Positions 27,949 to 37,691 of a stretch of 64,000 nt of DNA are shown in pieces (the stretch's first letter is position 1; every line of letters starts with the position of its first letter). This DNA comes from Streptomyces sp. WAC05374. Lineage in GTDB: Bacteria; Actinomycetota; Actinomycetes; Streptomycetales; Streptomycetaceae. A program made the translations under genes and the position numbers. The notes beneath the pieces were generated by a model. The model did not search any database and was not told the DNA's origin. It saw nothing but the letters and a program-made list of their open reading frames with translations. The stretch covers positions 49,615-113,614 of the forward strand of contig NZ_SMNQ01000021.1 in assembly GCF_004353505.1 (NCBI RefSeq), in the 5' to 3' direction.

Positions 27949-29727
27949 TCAGCCGAGCAGGTTGTACGCCTGCCAGCCGGTGCCGAAGTCCTTGCGGGCG
28001 AGGAAGCCGCCGCGGCCGTTGCCCGGGTACAGCCAGAGCTTGCCGGCCGTGTCGCGGGCGAGGACGTCGGCGACGCCGTCGCTGTTGACGTCACCGGTGG
28101 TGACCAGGGCGTTCATCGAGCCGAAGGAGGCGACCAGGACGGGCGCGGCCCACGGCTTGGTGGCGACGCCGGTGCCCTTGTAGAGGTAGGTCTTGCCGTC
28201 CGTGCCGCGGGCGAAGATGTCGGCCTTGCCGTCGTTGGTGAAGTCACCGTGACCGCGGATCATCGTGAACTTGGACCAGCCGGTGCCGACGCTGATCGGC
28301 GTGCCGAAGGCGCCGGTGCCACGGCCCGGGTAGACACGCATGGTGCCGGCCGAGTCGACCGCGACCATGTCGGGCAGCTCGTCACCGGTGACGTCACCGG
28401 GGGCGAGGATCGCCTTGTGCTTGCCCCAGCCCTTGGCGACGAGCTTGTGCTGCCACTCCTCGACGGAGGGCACCCAGTGGGACCAGTAGACGTCGCCGTT
28501 GTAGCGGTTGAGCACGTCCGCGAAGTCGTCACGGTCGAGGTCGTTCTGGATGGCCAGCGTGTAGCCGCTCCAGTTGCCCATGTTGTACGTGCGGCTCAGC
28601 GAGGTGACCTTCGACGTCCACGCGAACATGGTGGAGTCGGAGGCGCGGCGGGCCAGCAGGTCGGCGCTGTGGTCGCTGTTCCAGTTGGCGTCGTCGACCC
28701 GGGCCTGGATCGGCGCCGAGTACGTCGAGGCCTTCGCGTACACGCCGTACTTGCCGGCGGCGGAGCAGTTCTCGTCGCCCCACGACACGATGCCGACGAG
28801 CTTGCCGCCGACGACCAGCGGGCCGCCGGAGTCACCGTTGCAGGTGGTCTCGCTGGTGGCGTCGCTGCCGGTGGGCGGAGCGCCCGCGCAGAGCATGTGG
28901 CCCTTGATGAAGCCGTCCGGGTAGGCGGCGGCGCAGTTGGTGTCCGACACGATGTCCGCGTCGGCGACCTTCAGGGTCTGCGAGGAGCTGTTGGGCTCCG
29001 TGGAGCTGGTGCGGCCCCAGCCGTAGACCTTGCCGTCCAGGCCCGCCTGGTACAGCGCGCCGTCCGTCGGCTGCGCGAGCGGCAGGGTCCGGACGGAGAC
29101 CGGGGAGGTCAGCGTCAGGACGGCCACGTCGGCGTCGAGGGTGTACGGGCTGTACGACGGGTGGTTCCACTGCCGGTACGCGCCGCGGAGCTGGCCGCCG
29201 TGGAAGTCCCACGAGCCGTCGGCGTTCTCGGTGGGGAGCTGGTCGGTGCCGACGATGACCGTGCCGGTCTCGTACCACTTGATGCCCTTGACGCAGTGGG
29301 CCGCCGTGACGACCTTCGTCGGGGCGATCACGGCGCCGCCGCAGAAGTAGCCGGCGCCGGTGCTGTCCGCGAAGTGGAGCTGCGCCATCCAGGGCGCGGC
29401 GGAGATGGTGGTCTCGGAGCCACCGATGATGCGGGCGCTCGGGGCGCTGCCGCTGTCGGATGCGGCGGCGTCCGGCTGCTTGACCAGGGAGCGCTCGCTC
29501 GTGGAGTCGGACTCCATCGCCTTGGCGGCGCGCTTGCGCAGCTCCTGCTGCGACGGCTCGGCGAGCTTCTGCGCGTCCATGCCGATCCGCGGGCCCTCAC
29601 CGGCCTGGGCCGAGTCCGAGCCGGTGACCGCGATGCCGGCCCCCACCAGGGCGACGACTGCGGCCGCGGCCGGCAGCGCCAGTGTCATACGGCGCCGGTG
29701 TCGGCCGCCGCGCGTGCGTATCTGCAC
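27949..29727 (-). CDS. Secreted trypsin-like serine protease with FG-GAP/VCBS repeats
   Basis: 592 aa from GTG 29727 (AAGGGG about 8 nt upstream). A signal peptide with twin-basic start ends near residue 40 (DSAQAGEG). The S1 protease domain starts after IIGGSETTISAAPWMAQL and has the triad His in TAAHCVKG, Asp in DADVAVLTL and Ser in CNGDSGGPLVVGG. The last ~270 residues carry repeats of the type DLDRDDFADVLNR, GDVTGDELPDMVAV, GDFTNDGKADIFAR and GDVNSDGVADVLAR, calcium-binding beta-propeller blades. It is probably exported as a zymogen. Confidence 0.93.
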   Translation of the reverse strand: MQIRTRGGRHRRRMTLALPAAAAVVALVGAGIAVTGSDSAQAGEGPRIGMDAQKLAEPSQQELRKRAAKAMESDSTSERSLVKQPDAAASDSGSAPSARIIGGSETTISAAPWMAQLHFADSTGAGYFCGGAVIAPTKVVTAAHCVKGIKWYETGTVIVGTDQLPTENADGSWDFHGGQLRGAYRQWNHPSYSPYTLDADVAVLTLTSPVSVRTLPLAQPTDGALYQAGLDGKVYGWGRTSSTEPNSSSQTLKVADADIVSDTNCAAAYPDGFIKGHMLCAGAPPTGSDATSETTCNGDSGGPLVVGGKLVGIVSWGDENCSAAGKYGVYAKASTYSAPIQARVDDANWNSDHSADLLARRASDSTMFAWTSKVTSLSRTYNMGNWSGYTLAIQNDLDRDDFADVLNRYNGDVYWSHWVPSVEEWQHKLVAKGWGKHKAILAPGDVTGDELPDMVAVDSAGTMRVYPGRGTGAFGTPISVGTGWSKFTMIRGHGDFTNDGKADIFARGTDGKTYLYKGTGVATKPWAAPVLVASFGSMNALVTTGDVNSDGVADVLARDTAGKLWLYPGNGRGGFLARKDFGTGWQAYNLLG

Positions 29728-29935
29728 TGAGTAAACCCCTTGGGTCGACCCGGCGCAGCGCGACCGCCGCGCCGGAAGAATCCATGACGGTGGCGGGGCA
29801 TCACTGAGGTACGGGCAGCACGCCGGAAAACCCCCCTGGCCTCGGCTGGTGCTGCGCGGCGGAATCCCCCCACGTCGATGGGAGGATGCTACGCCTGTCA
29901 AGTACTGGTTGACCAGCGGCCGGTGAGAATCTCGT

Positions 29936-29977
29936 AAAAAACGGCGACCGCCCCGTCACCGGAGTGACGGGGCGGTC
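29936..29977 (-). terminator. Rho-gene intrinsic terminator
   Basis: A perfect 14-bp stem (29946-29959 with 29964-29977) and CGGA/TCCG loop is followed on the minus strand by TTTTTT. It is 20 bp past the rho stop: a textbook intrinsic terminator, rare in quality for this genome. Confidence 0.92.
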
Positions 29978-29997
29978 CCTTATGTCCTGATACGACG

Positions 29998-32073
29998 TCA
30001 GTCGTTGCCGTTGGCCGACGGCGTCGTCTTCTGGATCTGGAGCAGGAACTCGGCGTTCGACTTCGTCTGCTTCATCTTGTCGAGCAGCAGCTCGATCGCC
30101 TGCTGCTGGTCGAGCGCGTGCAGCACCCGGCGCAGCTTCCAGACGATGGCGAGCTCCTCGCTGCCGAGCAGGATCTCCTCCTTGCGCGTACCGGACGCGT
30201 CGACGTCGACGGCCGGGAAGATGCGCTTGTCGGCGAGCTTCCGGTCGAGCTTGAGCTCCATGTTGCCGGTGCCCTTGAACTCCTCGAAGATCACCTCGTC
30301 CATGCGCGAGCCGGTGTCGACCAGCGCGGTGGCCAGGATGGTCAGCGAGCCGCCGTCCTCGATGTTGCGCGCGGCACCGAAGAAGCGCTTCGGCGGGTAC
30401 AGCGCGGTCGAGTCGACACCACCGGACAGGATGCGGCCGGAGGCGGGGGCCGCGAGGTTGTACGCACGGCCCAGACGGGTGATCGAGTCGAGCAGGACGA
30501 CCACGTCGTGACCCAGCTCCACGAGGCGCTTGGCGCGCTCGATGGCCAGCTCGGCGACGGTGGTGTGGTCCTCGGCGGGGCGGTCGAAGGTCGAGGAGAT
30601 GACCTCGCCCTTGACCGACCGCTGCATGTCGGTGACCTCTTCCGGACGCTCGTCGACGAGGACGACCATCAGGTGGCACTCGGGGTTGTTCGTGGTGATC
30701 GCGTTGGCGATCGCCTGCATGATCATGGTCTTGCCGGTCTTCGGCGGGGCCACGATCAGGCCTCGCTGGCCCTTGCCGATCGGCGACACGAGGTCGATGA
30801 TCCGCGTGGTCAGCACACCCGGGTCGGTCTCCAGACGGAGGCGGTCCTGCGGGTAGAGCGGGGTCAGCTTGTTGAACTCGGGGCGGCCGCGGCCGGAGTC
30901 GGCGGCCATGCCGTTGGCCGAGTCAAGGCGGACCAGCGCGTTGAACTTCTCGCGGCGCTCGCCCTCCTTCGGCTGGCGCACGGCACCGGTGATGTGGTCA
31001 CCCTTGCGCAGGCCGTTCTTGCGGACCTGGGCGAGCGAGACGTACACGTCGTTCGGGCCGGGCAGGTAGCCGGAGGTCCGGATGAACGCGTAGTTGTCGA
31101 GGATGTCCAGGATGCCCGCGACGGGGATCAGGACGTCGTCCTCGGAGACCTGCGGCTCGCCGGCGCCCGCGAATTCGTCGCGGCCACGACGGCCACGGCG
31201 GTCGCGGTAACGGCCGCGGCGCCCGCGACGGCCGCCCGCCTCGTCGTCGTACCCGTCGTCCTGGGGACCGGCCTGGCCGCCCTGCTGGCCGCCCTGGCGC
31301 TGCTGGCGCTGGCCGCCCTGCTGGTCGTCGCCCTTGCCGCCGCGGTCCCGCTGGCGGTCGCGCTGACGGTCCCGGCGGTCGCCGCGGCCCTCTCCGCGCT
31401 CGCCGCGGTCGCGCTGGCGCTCCCGGCGGCCGCCCTCGGCGGTGTCGACGGCCGCGTCGGCCTTGGCCTCGGGCTGCGCGTCGGTCTTCGTCTCGGTCCG
31501 GGCCTCGGTGCGGACGTCTCCGCGCACCTCGGTGCGGACGTCGCCCTCGGGGCTGCCGGCGGGCGCGGTGGCACGGCGGCGGCGGCGCTCGCCGGCGGGC
31601 TGGTCGTCACCGGCCGCGGCCTGCTCGGCCGGGGCGGACTGCTTGGGCGAGGGCTGACCGGGGATCTCGATCTGCTGCTGCGCGACGACCTTGTCGGCCT
31701 TGTCGGTGGCCTTCTCGGCCTTCGCGGCGGACTTGTCGGCGGTCTCCTCGCCCGTGCGGGCCTTGGACGTGGCGCGGCGCTTCGGCTTCGTCTCGGCGGC
31801 TCCGGCCGCGTCGGCGGCCTTCGGCGCGGAGGCGCCGCCTCCGGCCTGCGCCTCCTTGATGACCTCGATCAGTTGGCTCTTGCGCATCCGCGCGGTGCCC
31901 CTGATGCCGAGGCCTGACGCGACCTGCTGCAGCTCGGCCAGGACCATGCCCTCGAGGCCGGTGCCGGAGCGGCGGCGCCGTGACGTGGTGCCAGTGGCAG
32001 CACCTGCGGCGGGCGCGGCGGTGTCGACACTGTTGTCGGCAGTCACGCCCATCAGATCGGTGGTGTCGCTCAC
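29998..32073 (-). CDS. rho: Transcription termination factor Rho
   Basis: 691 aa, much longer than the 419 aa of E. coli Rho. A SAP-like Rho_N domain (residues 40-80, LAELQQVASGLGIRGTARMRKSQLIEVIKEAQ) is followed by about 240 residues rich in Arg, Asp, Gly and Gln, then the RNA-binding cold-shock fold (GILDILDNYAFIRTSGYLPGPNDVYVS) and the hexameric ATPase: APPKTGKTMIMQ, VLVDERPEEVTDM, VLLDSITRLGRAYN. The basic insertion is typical of high-GC actinobacteria and adds RNA affinity. It lies downstream of thrB with a 382-bp leader. Confidence 0.97.
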   Translation of the reverse strand: MSDTTDLMGVTADNSVDTAAPAAGAATGTTSRRRRSGTGLEGMVLAELQQVASGLGIRGTARMRKSQLIEVIKEAQAGGGASAPKAADAAGAAETKPKRRATSKARTGEETADKSAAKAEKATDKADKVVAQQQIEIPGQPSPKQSAPAEQAAAGDDQPAGERRRRRATAPAGSPEGDVRTEVRGDVRTEARTETKTDAQPEAKADAAVDTAEGGRRERQRDRGERGEGRGDRRDRQRDRQRDRGGKGDDQQGGQRQQRQGGQQGGQAGPQDDGYDDEAGGRRGRRGRYRDRRGRRGRDEFAGAGEPQVSEDDVLIPVAGILDILDNYAFIRTSGYLPGPNDVYVSLAQVRKNGLRKGDHITGAVRQPKEGERREKFNALVRLDSANGMAADSGRGRPEFNKLTPLYPQDRLRLETDPGVLTTRIIDLVSPIGKGQRGLIVAPPKTGKTMIMQAIANAITTNNPECHLMVVLVDERPEEVTDMQRSVKGEVISSTFDRPAEDHTTVAELAIERAKRLVELGHDVVVLLDSITRLGRAYNLAAPASGRILSGGVDSTALYPPKRFFGAARNIEDGGSLTILATALVDTGSRMDEVIFEEFKGTGNMELKLDRKLADKRIFPAVDVDASGTRKEEILLGSEELAIVWKLRRVLHALDQQQAIELLLDKMKQTKSNAEFLLQIQKTTPSANGND

Positions 32074-32455
32074 GAAGGGTCCTTCCCTGGAGCGGACGTC
32101 GGCCTTCTGGCTCGGCGACCGGTTGTGCTGTCCGACAGCGGTCCTTGATCGGTGGACCGAGTCGGGGCGGTGGTCCCGCCGGGTACGGCGGAGAAGAGAA
32201 ACGTGCTTGGGTCCGGCCCGAGGCCCCCTGCTCGGCCCGCTCCTGGGAAAAGCGAGGGGTGTCGCGCGCCGGTTCCGGAGCGTGCTCGAAACTGCTCAGG
32301 CAGGCTGCTCAGGCAGTGGAGGAGGCTCCCGGAAGAATGGTGGTCCCGGATGGGGACACTCAGCACCGCGCCACAAAGACGTCGGGTGCAGACTTGAGGT
32401 TAACACTACCGGCTCCAACAAACATTCCCCCTCTCCAACACCGGCAACCGTGTTC
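32074..32455 (-). promoter_or_regulatory. Long untranslated region upstream of rho
   Basis: No gene is seen in these 382 bp. Two direct copies of CTGCTCAGGCAG (32292-32303, 32305-32316) stand out. Bacterial rho genes are often autoregulated by termination in their leader, and this length would allow it, but nothing here proves it. Confidence 0.4.
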
Positions 32456-33373
32456 CTACGGGGCGAGCGGCAGAACGCTCGCGCCCGAGACGTCGAGGGC
32501 CAGCCTGTTGGCCGCCCAGCCCTCGCCCGCCAGCCGTGCGACCTTCTCGGCGGTGCCGTCCTCGACCAGCGCGAGCACCGTGGGGCCGGCGCCGGAGATG
32601 ACGGCGGGAACGCCGTCCGCGCGGAGCCGGTTCACCAGAGCGACGCTCTCCGGCATCGCGGGGGCCCGGTACTCCTGGTGGAGCCGGTCCTCGGTGGCGG
32701 CCAGCAGCAGCTCGGGGCGCCGGGTCAGGGCCTCCACGAGCAGCGCGGCACGGCCCGCGTTGACGGCGGCGTCCACATGGGGGACGGTGCGCGGCAGCAG
32801 GCCGCGCGCGGTCTCGGTGAGGACCGGCTTCCCCGGTACGAAAACCACCGGAACGATGGAACCGGCGGGGTCCATCCTGATCGCCCGGGCGGCGCCGCCC
32901 TCGGTCCAGGCCAGCGTGAAGCCGCCCAGCAGGCACGCAGCCACGTTGTCGGGGTGGCCCTCGATCTCGGTGGCGAGCTCCAGCAGTGCCGCGTCGTCGA
33001 GGCGGGCGTCGCCGCCTATGGTCACCGCCCGGGCGGCGACGATGCCGGCGCAGATGGCGGCCGACGAGGAGCCGAGGCCGCGGCCGTGCGGGATGCGGTT
33101 GGCGCAGACGACCTCGAGGCCGCGCGGCTGTCCGCCGAGCAGGTCGAAGGCCGTGCGCAGGGAGCGTACGAGCAGGTGGCTCTCGTCGCGCGGGAGGGTG
33201 TCCGCACCCTCTCCGGCGATGTCGATGTGCAGCCCGGAGTCGGCGACCCGGACGACGACGTCGTCGTACAGCCCCAGCGACAGGCCGAGGGCGTCGAAGC
33301 CCGGGCCGAGGTTGGCGCTGGTGGCGGGAACGCGCACCCGGACGGCGGCGGCGCGGAACGCGGGACCGGCCAT
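32456..33373 (-). CDS. thrB: Homoserine kinase
   Basis: 305 aa GHMP kinase. AAGGAG lies 8 nt upstream of the ATG. The N-terminal RVRVPATSANLGPGFDALGLSLGLYD and the ATP loop IPHGRGLGSSSAAICAG are diagnostic; GAGPTVLAL is motif 3. It phosphorylates homoserine to O-phosphohomoserine, the substrate of ThrC. Unlike in many actinobacteria, 466 bp separates it from thrC. Confidence 0.96.
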   Translation of the reverse strand: MAGPAFRAAAVRVRVPATSANLGPGFDALGLSLGLYDDVVVRVADSGLHIDIAGEGADTLPRDESHLLVRSLRTAFDLLGGQPRGLEVVCANRIPHGRGLGSSSAAICAGIVAARAVTIGGDARLDDAALLELATEIEGHPDNVAACLLGGFTLAWTEGGAARAIRMDPAGSIVPVVFVPGKPVLTETARGLLPRTVPHVDAAVNAGRAALLVEALTRRPELLLAATEDRLHQEYRAPAMPESVALVNRLRADGVPAVISGAGPTVLALVEDGTAEKVARLAGEGWAANRLALDVSGASVLPLAP

Positions 33374-33839
33374 CGCTCGATGACTCTCCTTGAATCTGAC
33401 GACGTAGGTTGTCGCGGTTTTCGTGAGGTTTCGGGGGTTTTACGAGAAGTACGAAGACCCATGGGCCGCAGCGGCATCAACGGCAACAGCACCGCGGCAT
33501 ATGCGGCGGGGCGGGTTCGGTACAGCCTATCGAAGGAAGGTTCTGTGGCGACATAGGGCGCACAGGAGGCGCACGATGCGTGTCGCGAGCCTGCCCGTGC
33601 TCCTGTGTACGGCGCCGTGCGGGTTGCGGTTTTCGGCCAATCTTCGCCCGTACGCGAGGCGCGCCGGCCGCCCGGTGCGGGACCCGGCGGGTGGCCGGGA
33701 CCCGACGGGCGGGCCGTGCGGTACGGGGCGCGTGGGCCGGCGCCCATCGGGGGCGTCCGGCCGGGGCACGGCCCGGCCGGCGCACCGGCCCGGAACCGGG
33801 CCGGCCGACCAGCCGGCCCGCCGACCGGCCGGCCCGCCG
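33374..33839. other. Gap between thrC and thrB without a convincing gene
   Basis: The 466 bp hold no supported gene. The half near thrC is extremely GC-rich with repeated GGCCGG/CCGGCC runs, including a terminator-like hairpin CCGGCCCGG-AA-CCGGGCCGG (33785-33804) about 36 bp past the thrC stop. The half near thrB is less GC-rich (around 33,410-33,560) and may hold the thrB promoter. Confidence 0.5.
33785..33804 (-). terminator. Terminator-like hairpin after thrC
   Basis: A GC-only near-perfect stem directly after the thrC stop; it lacks a T-run, as is common in this genus. Confidence 0.5.
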
Positions 33840-34898
33840 TCAGACCAGGCCCAGCCGCTCCGCGGCGGTGGCCGCGTCGACCGGGACCGTGACCGGCTGC
33901 GGCGCTCCGGCGACCGCCCAGTCGGGGTCCTTGAGGCCGTTTCCGGTCACGGTGCACACGATCTTCTGCCCCGGGTCGACCTTGCCCTGCTCGGCGGCCT
34001 TCAGCAGACCGGCCACGGACGCGGCGGAGGCGGGCTCCACGAAGACGCCCTCCTGGGAGGCCAACAGCCGGTAGGCGCGCAGGATCTCACGGTCCGTCAC
34101 CTCGTCGATGAAGCCGCCCGACTCGTCCCGCGCGGCCAGCGCGTGGTTCCAGGAGGCCGGGTTGCCGATCCGGATCGCGGTGGCGATGGTCGACGGGTCC
34201 TTGACGACCTCGCCGCGCACGATGGGCGCGGAGCCGGAGGCCTGGAAGCCCCACATGCGGGGCGTGCGGGTGGAGACGCCGTCAGCGGCGTACTCCTTGT
34301 AGCCCTTCCAGTACGCCGTGATGTTGCCGGCGTTGCCGACGGGCAGGACGTGGATGTCGGGGGCGTCGCCCAGCATGTCCACGATCTCGAACGCCGCGGT
34401 CTTCTGGCCCTCGATACGGACCGGGTTGACCGAATTGACCAGCGCCACCGGGTAGTTGTCGGACAGCGCGCGGGCCAGCGTCAGGCAGTCGTCGAAGTTG
34501 CCGTCGACCTGGAGGATCTTCGCCCCGTGGACCAGCGCCTGGCCCATCTTGCCGAGCGCGATCTTGCCCTGAGGCACCAGCACGGCGGACACCATCCCGG
34601 CCCGGACGGCGTACGCAGCCGCCGAGGCGGACGTGTTGCCGGTGGAGGCGCAGATGACGGCCTGCGCGCCCTCCTCCTTGGCCCGCGTGATGGCCATGGT
34701 CATGCCCCGGTCCTTGAAGGAGCCGGTGGGGTTGGCGCCCTCGACCTTCAGGTGGACCTCGCACCCCGTGCGCTCGGAGAGCACCTGCGCGGGCACGAGC
34801 GGCGTGCCACCCTCACGGAGCGTGACGACCGGGGTGGTGTCCGTGACCGGCAGCCGGTCGCGGTACTCCTCGATGATTCCGCGCCACTGGTGAGTCAT
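33840..34898 (-). CDS. thrC: Threonine synthase
   Basis: 352 aa, the short PLP type II form of actinobacteria. The PLP lysine is in NPTGSFKDRGMTMAI, and the phosphate loop is PVGNAGNITAYWKGYKEY. It converts O-phosphohomoserine to threonine. AAGGAG lies inside the end of hom, whose stop is only 6 nt before the ATG, so hom and thrC are cotranscribed. Confidence 0.97.
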   Translation of the reverse strand: MTHQWRGIIEEYRDRLPVTDTTPVVTLREGGTPLVPAQVLSERTGCEVHLKVEGANPTGSFKDRGMTMAITRAKEEGAQAVICASTGNTSASAAAYAVRAGMVSAVLVPQGKIALGKMGQALVHGAKILQVDGNFDDCLTLARALSDNYPVALVNSVNPVRIEGQKTAAFEIVDMLGDAPDIHVLPVGNAGNITAYWKGYKEYAADGVSTRTPRMWGFQASGSAPIVRGEVVKDPSTIATAIRIGNPASWNHALAARDESGGFIDEVTDREILRAYRLLASQEGVFVEPASAASVAGLLKAAEQGKVDPGQKIVCTVTGNGLKDPDWAVAGAPQPVTVPVDAATAAERLGLV

Positions 34899-34904
34899 TG
34901 CTGG

Positions 34905-36197
34905 TTACTCTCCTTCGACCCGCATGATGCTGGCGACACCACGCACGGTGTCGAGCTTGCGCAGCGCCTCGACGGTCCCGGAGAGGGCGGCGTCGGGCGC
35001 GCGGTGGGTGACGACGACGAGGTCGGCCTCGCCGTCCTTGCCCTGCTGGCGCACCGTATCGATGGATACGCCGTGCTCGGCGAAGACCGTCGCGACCTGG
35101 GCGAGGACACCCGGCTTGTCGGCCACGTCGAGGCTGATGTGGTACCGCGTGACGACGTCGCCCATGGGGCTGACGGGAAGCTGCGTGTACGCGGACTCGC
35201 CGGGCCCCGTCGCGTCGTTGAGGCGGTTGCGGCAGACGGCGACGAGGTCGCCGAGGACGGCGGACGCGGTCGGCGAACCGCCGGCACCGGGTCCGTAGAA
35301 CATGAGCTGTCCGGCCGCGTCGGCCTCGACGAACACGGCGTTGTACGCGCCGCGCACCGAAGCGAGCGGGTGGCTCAGCGGGATCATCGCGGGGTGCACG
35401 CGCGCGGTGACGGACCCGCCGTCGGCGGCGCGCTCGCAGATGGCGAGCAGCTTGATGGTGCAGCCCATGCGCTTGGCGGAGGCGAAGTCCGCGGCGGTGA
35501 CCTCGGTCATGCCCTCGCGGTACACGTCGTCGAGGCGTACGCGCGTGTGGAAGGCGATACCGGCGAGGATCGCGGCCTTGGCGGCGGCGTCGAAGCCCTC
35601 GACGTCGGCGGTCGGGTCGGCCTCGGCGTACCCGAGCGCGGTGGCCTCGTCGAGCGCCTCGGAGTAGCCGGCGCCGGAGGTGTCCATCTTGTCGAGGATG
35701 AAGTTGGTCGTGCCGTTGACGATGCCGAGCACCCGGTTGACCTTGTCGCCGGCGAGGGACTCGCGCAGCGGGCGGATCAGCGGGATGGCACCGGCGACGG
35801 CGGCCTCGTAATAGAGGTCCTGACCGTGCTCCTCGGCGGCGGCGTACAGGCTCTGGCCCTCCTGGGCGAGGAGGGCCTTGTTCGCCGAGACGACGGAGGC
35901 GCCGCGCTCGAAAGCGGTGGTGATGAGCGTACGGGCGGGCTCGATGCCGCCGATGACCTCGACGACGACGTCGATGTCCCCGCGTTTGACCAGGGCGGTC
36001 GCGTCGGTGGTGATGAGCTCGGCGGGGATGCCCTCACGCACCTTGGAGGGCCGGCGGACGGCGACACCGGCGAGCTCGACGGGAGCGCCGATGCGCGCCG
36101 CGAGGTCGTCGGCGTGCGTCGTCATGATGCGCGCCACCTCTGAGCCGACCACTCCACAGCCCAGCAGCGCCACCTTCAGCGGACGCGTACGCATCAT
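34905..36197 (-). CDS. hom: Homoserine dehydrogenase with ACT domain
   Basis: 430 aa (ATG 36197; the next codon ATG 36194 has better spacing to GAGG). The Rossmann motif is VALLGCGVVGSEVARI. The catalytic region ILDKMDTSGAGYSEALDEATALGYAEADPTADVEGFDAAAKA holds the key Lys/Asp residues. A C-terminal ACT domain (residues about 350-430, HISLDVADKPGVLAQVATVFAEHGVS) should mediate threonine feedback inhibition. It reduces aspartate semialdehyde to homoserine. Confidence 0.97.
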   Translation of the reverse strand: MMRTRPLKVALLGCGVVGSEVARIMTTHADDLAARIGAPVELAGVAVRRPSKVREGIPAELITTDATALVKRGDIDVVVEVIGGIEPARTLITTAFERGASVVSANKALLAQEGQSLYAAAEEHGQDLYYEAAVAGAIPLIRPLRESLAGDKVNRVLGIVNGTTNFILDKMDTSGAGYSEALDEATALGYAEADPTADVEGFDAAAKAAILAGIAFHTRVRLDDVYREGMTEVTAADFASAKRMGCTIKLLAICERAADGGSVTARVHPAMIPLSHPLASVRGAYNAVFVEADAAGQLMFYGPGAGGSPTASAVLGDLVAVCRNRLNDATGPGESAYTQLPVSPMGDVVTRYHISLDVADKPGVLAQVATVFAEHGVSIDTVRQQGKDGEADLVVVTHRAPDAALSGTVEALRKLDTVRGVASIMRVEGE

Positions 36198-36243
36198 CCG
36201 ACCTCACTTCTCATACTTCTACGGTGTGGACCAGTCTCACTCA

Positions 36244-36272
36244 CCGGACGGAAGTTTCTCCCTTCCGTCCGG
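36244..36272 (-). terminator. Hairpin between lysA and hom
   Basis: A perfect 11-bp stem CCGGACGGAAG/CTTCCGTCCGG with a 7-nt loop lies 21 bp after the lysA stop and 47 bp before hom. It is likely to end most lysA transcripts and uncouple lysine from threonine genes. Confidence 0.7.
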
Positions 36273-36292
36273 ATTATGAGACATCTATTTCA

Positions 36293-37684
36293 TCAGCCGA
36301 CATCGAGACGCAGAAGATCTTCCTCTGTCTCGCGCCGGACGATCACCCGCGCCTCACCGTCGCGGACCGCGACGACGGGCGGGCGAAGTGCGTGGTTGTA
36401 GTTGCTGGCCATGGAACGGCAGTACGCGCCGGTCGCCGGCACGGCCACCAGGTCCCCCGGCGCGATGTCCGCCGGCAGGAACGCGTCCTTGACCACGATG
36501 TCGCCACTCTCACAGTGCTTGCCGACGACGCGGCTGAGCATCGGCGCGGCGTCGCTGGTCCGCGAGACGAGCGCGACGGAGTACTCGGCGTCGTACAGGG
36601 CGGTGCGGATGTTGTCCGACATGCCGCCGTCGACGCTCACGTACGTCCGCAGCCCGGCCAGCGGCTTGACGGTGCCGACCTCGTAGAGCGTGAACGCGGT
36701 GGGCCCGACGATGGCGCGGCCGGGCTCGACGGAGATGCGCGGCGTCGCCAGGCCCGCCGCCTCGCACTCGCGGGTGACGATGTCGCGCAGCGCCTTGGCG
36801 ATCTCCTGCGGCTCGCGGGGGTCGTCGTCGGAGGTGTACGCGATGCCGAGGCCGCCGCCCAGGTCGATCTCGGGCAGCTCCACGCCGTGCTCGTCGCGGA
36901 CCTGCTTGAGCAGCCCGACCACGCGGTGGGCGGCCACCTCGAAGCCGGAGGTGTCGAAGATCTGCGACCCGATGTGGGAGTGGATGCCGATCAGCTCGAG
37001 CCCGTCGAGCTTCAGCGCCCGCCGGACGGCCTCCGCCGCCTCGCCGCCCGCCAGTGCGATGCCGAACTTCTGGTCCTCGTGCGCGGTGGCGATGAACTCG
37101 TGCGTGTGCGCCTCGACGCCCACGGTCACCCGGATCTGCACCTTCTGCCGCTTGCCCAGGCCCTGCGCGATGTGCGCGACGCGCACGATCTCCTGGAAGG
37201 AGTCGAGCACGATCCGGCCGACGCCCACGCGCACGGCCCGCTCGATCTCCTCGGCGGACTTGTTGTTCCCGTGGAAGGCGATCCGCTCGGCCGGCATCCC
37301 GGCGTCGAGCGCGGTCGTCAGCTCGCCGCCGGAACAGACGTCGAGGTTGAGCCCCTCCTCCTTCAGCCACCGCACGACGGCGCGGCTGAGGAAGGCCTTC
37401 CCGGCGTAGAAGACGTCGGCGTCCTTGCCGAAGGCGTCGGCCCAGGCGCGGCAGCGGGCCCGGAAGTCGGCCTCGTCGAGGAAGTAGGCGGGGGTGCCGA
37501 ACTCCTCGGCGAGCCGGGTCACGGCGATCCCGCCGACGGTGACGACACCGTCCTGGTCGCGCTGGACGGTACGGGCCCAGACCTTCTCGTCCAGCTTGTT
37601 GAGGTCGGCCGGCGGGGCGGAGTAGTGGCCCTCGGGGAGGACATCGGCGTGACGGGGCCCGGCGGGGTGTGCGGAACGGCTCAT
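36293..37684 (-). CDS. lysA: Diaminopimelate decarboxylase
   Basis: 463 aa from ATG 37684; the open frame continues upstream out of phase with any real gene. The fold-type III PLP lysine is in DVFYAGKAFLSRAVVRW; HSHIGSQIFD and EPGRAIVGPTAFTLYEVGTVK are conserved; the active-site Cys is in SVDGGMSDN...GKHCESGDIV. It makes lysine from meso-diaminopimelate, the last step of the pathway. It follows nrtL by 7 bp. Confidence 0.97.
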   Translation of the reverse strand: MSRSAHPAGPRHADVLPEGHYSAPPADLNKLDEKVWARTVQRDQDGVVTVGGIAVTRLAEEFGTPAYFLDEADFRARCRAWADAFGKDADVFYAGKAFLSRAVVRWLKEEGLNLDVCSGGELTTALDAGMPAERIAFHGNNKSAEEIERAVRVGVGRIVLDSFQEIVRVAHIAQGLGKRQKVQIRVTVGVEAHTHEFIATAHEDQKFGIALAGGEAAEAVRRALKLDGLELIGIHSHIGSQIFDTSGFEVAAHRVVGLLKQVRDEHGVELPEIDLGGGLGIAYTSDDDPREPQEIAKALRDIVTRECEAAGLATPRISVEPGRAIVGPTAFTLYEVGTVKPLAGLRTYVSVDGGMSDNIRTALYDAEYSVALVSRTSDAAPMLSRVVGKHCESGDIVVKDAFLPADIAPGDLVAVPATGAYCRSMASNYNHALRPPVVAVRDGEARVIVRRETEEDLLRLDVG

Positions 37685-37691
37685 TTCACTC

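Noticed and set aside
36198..36292. Lysine riboswitch or T-box before hom/lysA
   Set aside because: The only structure is a simple terminator hairpin; the spaces are too short for those elements.
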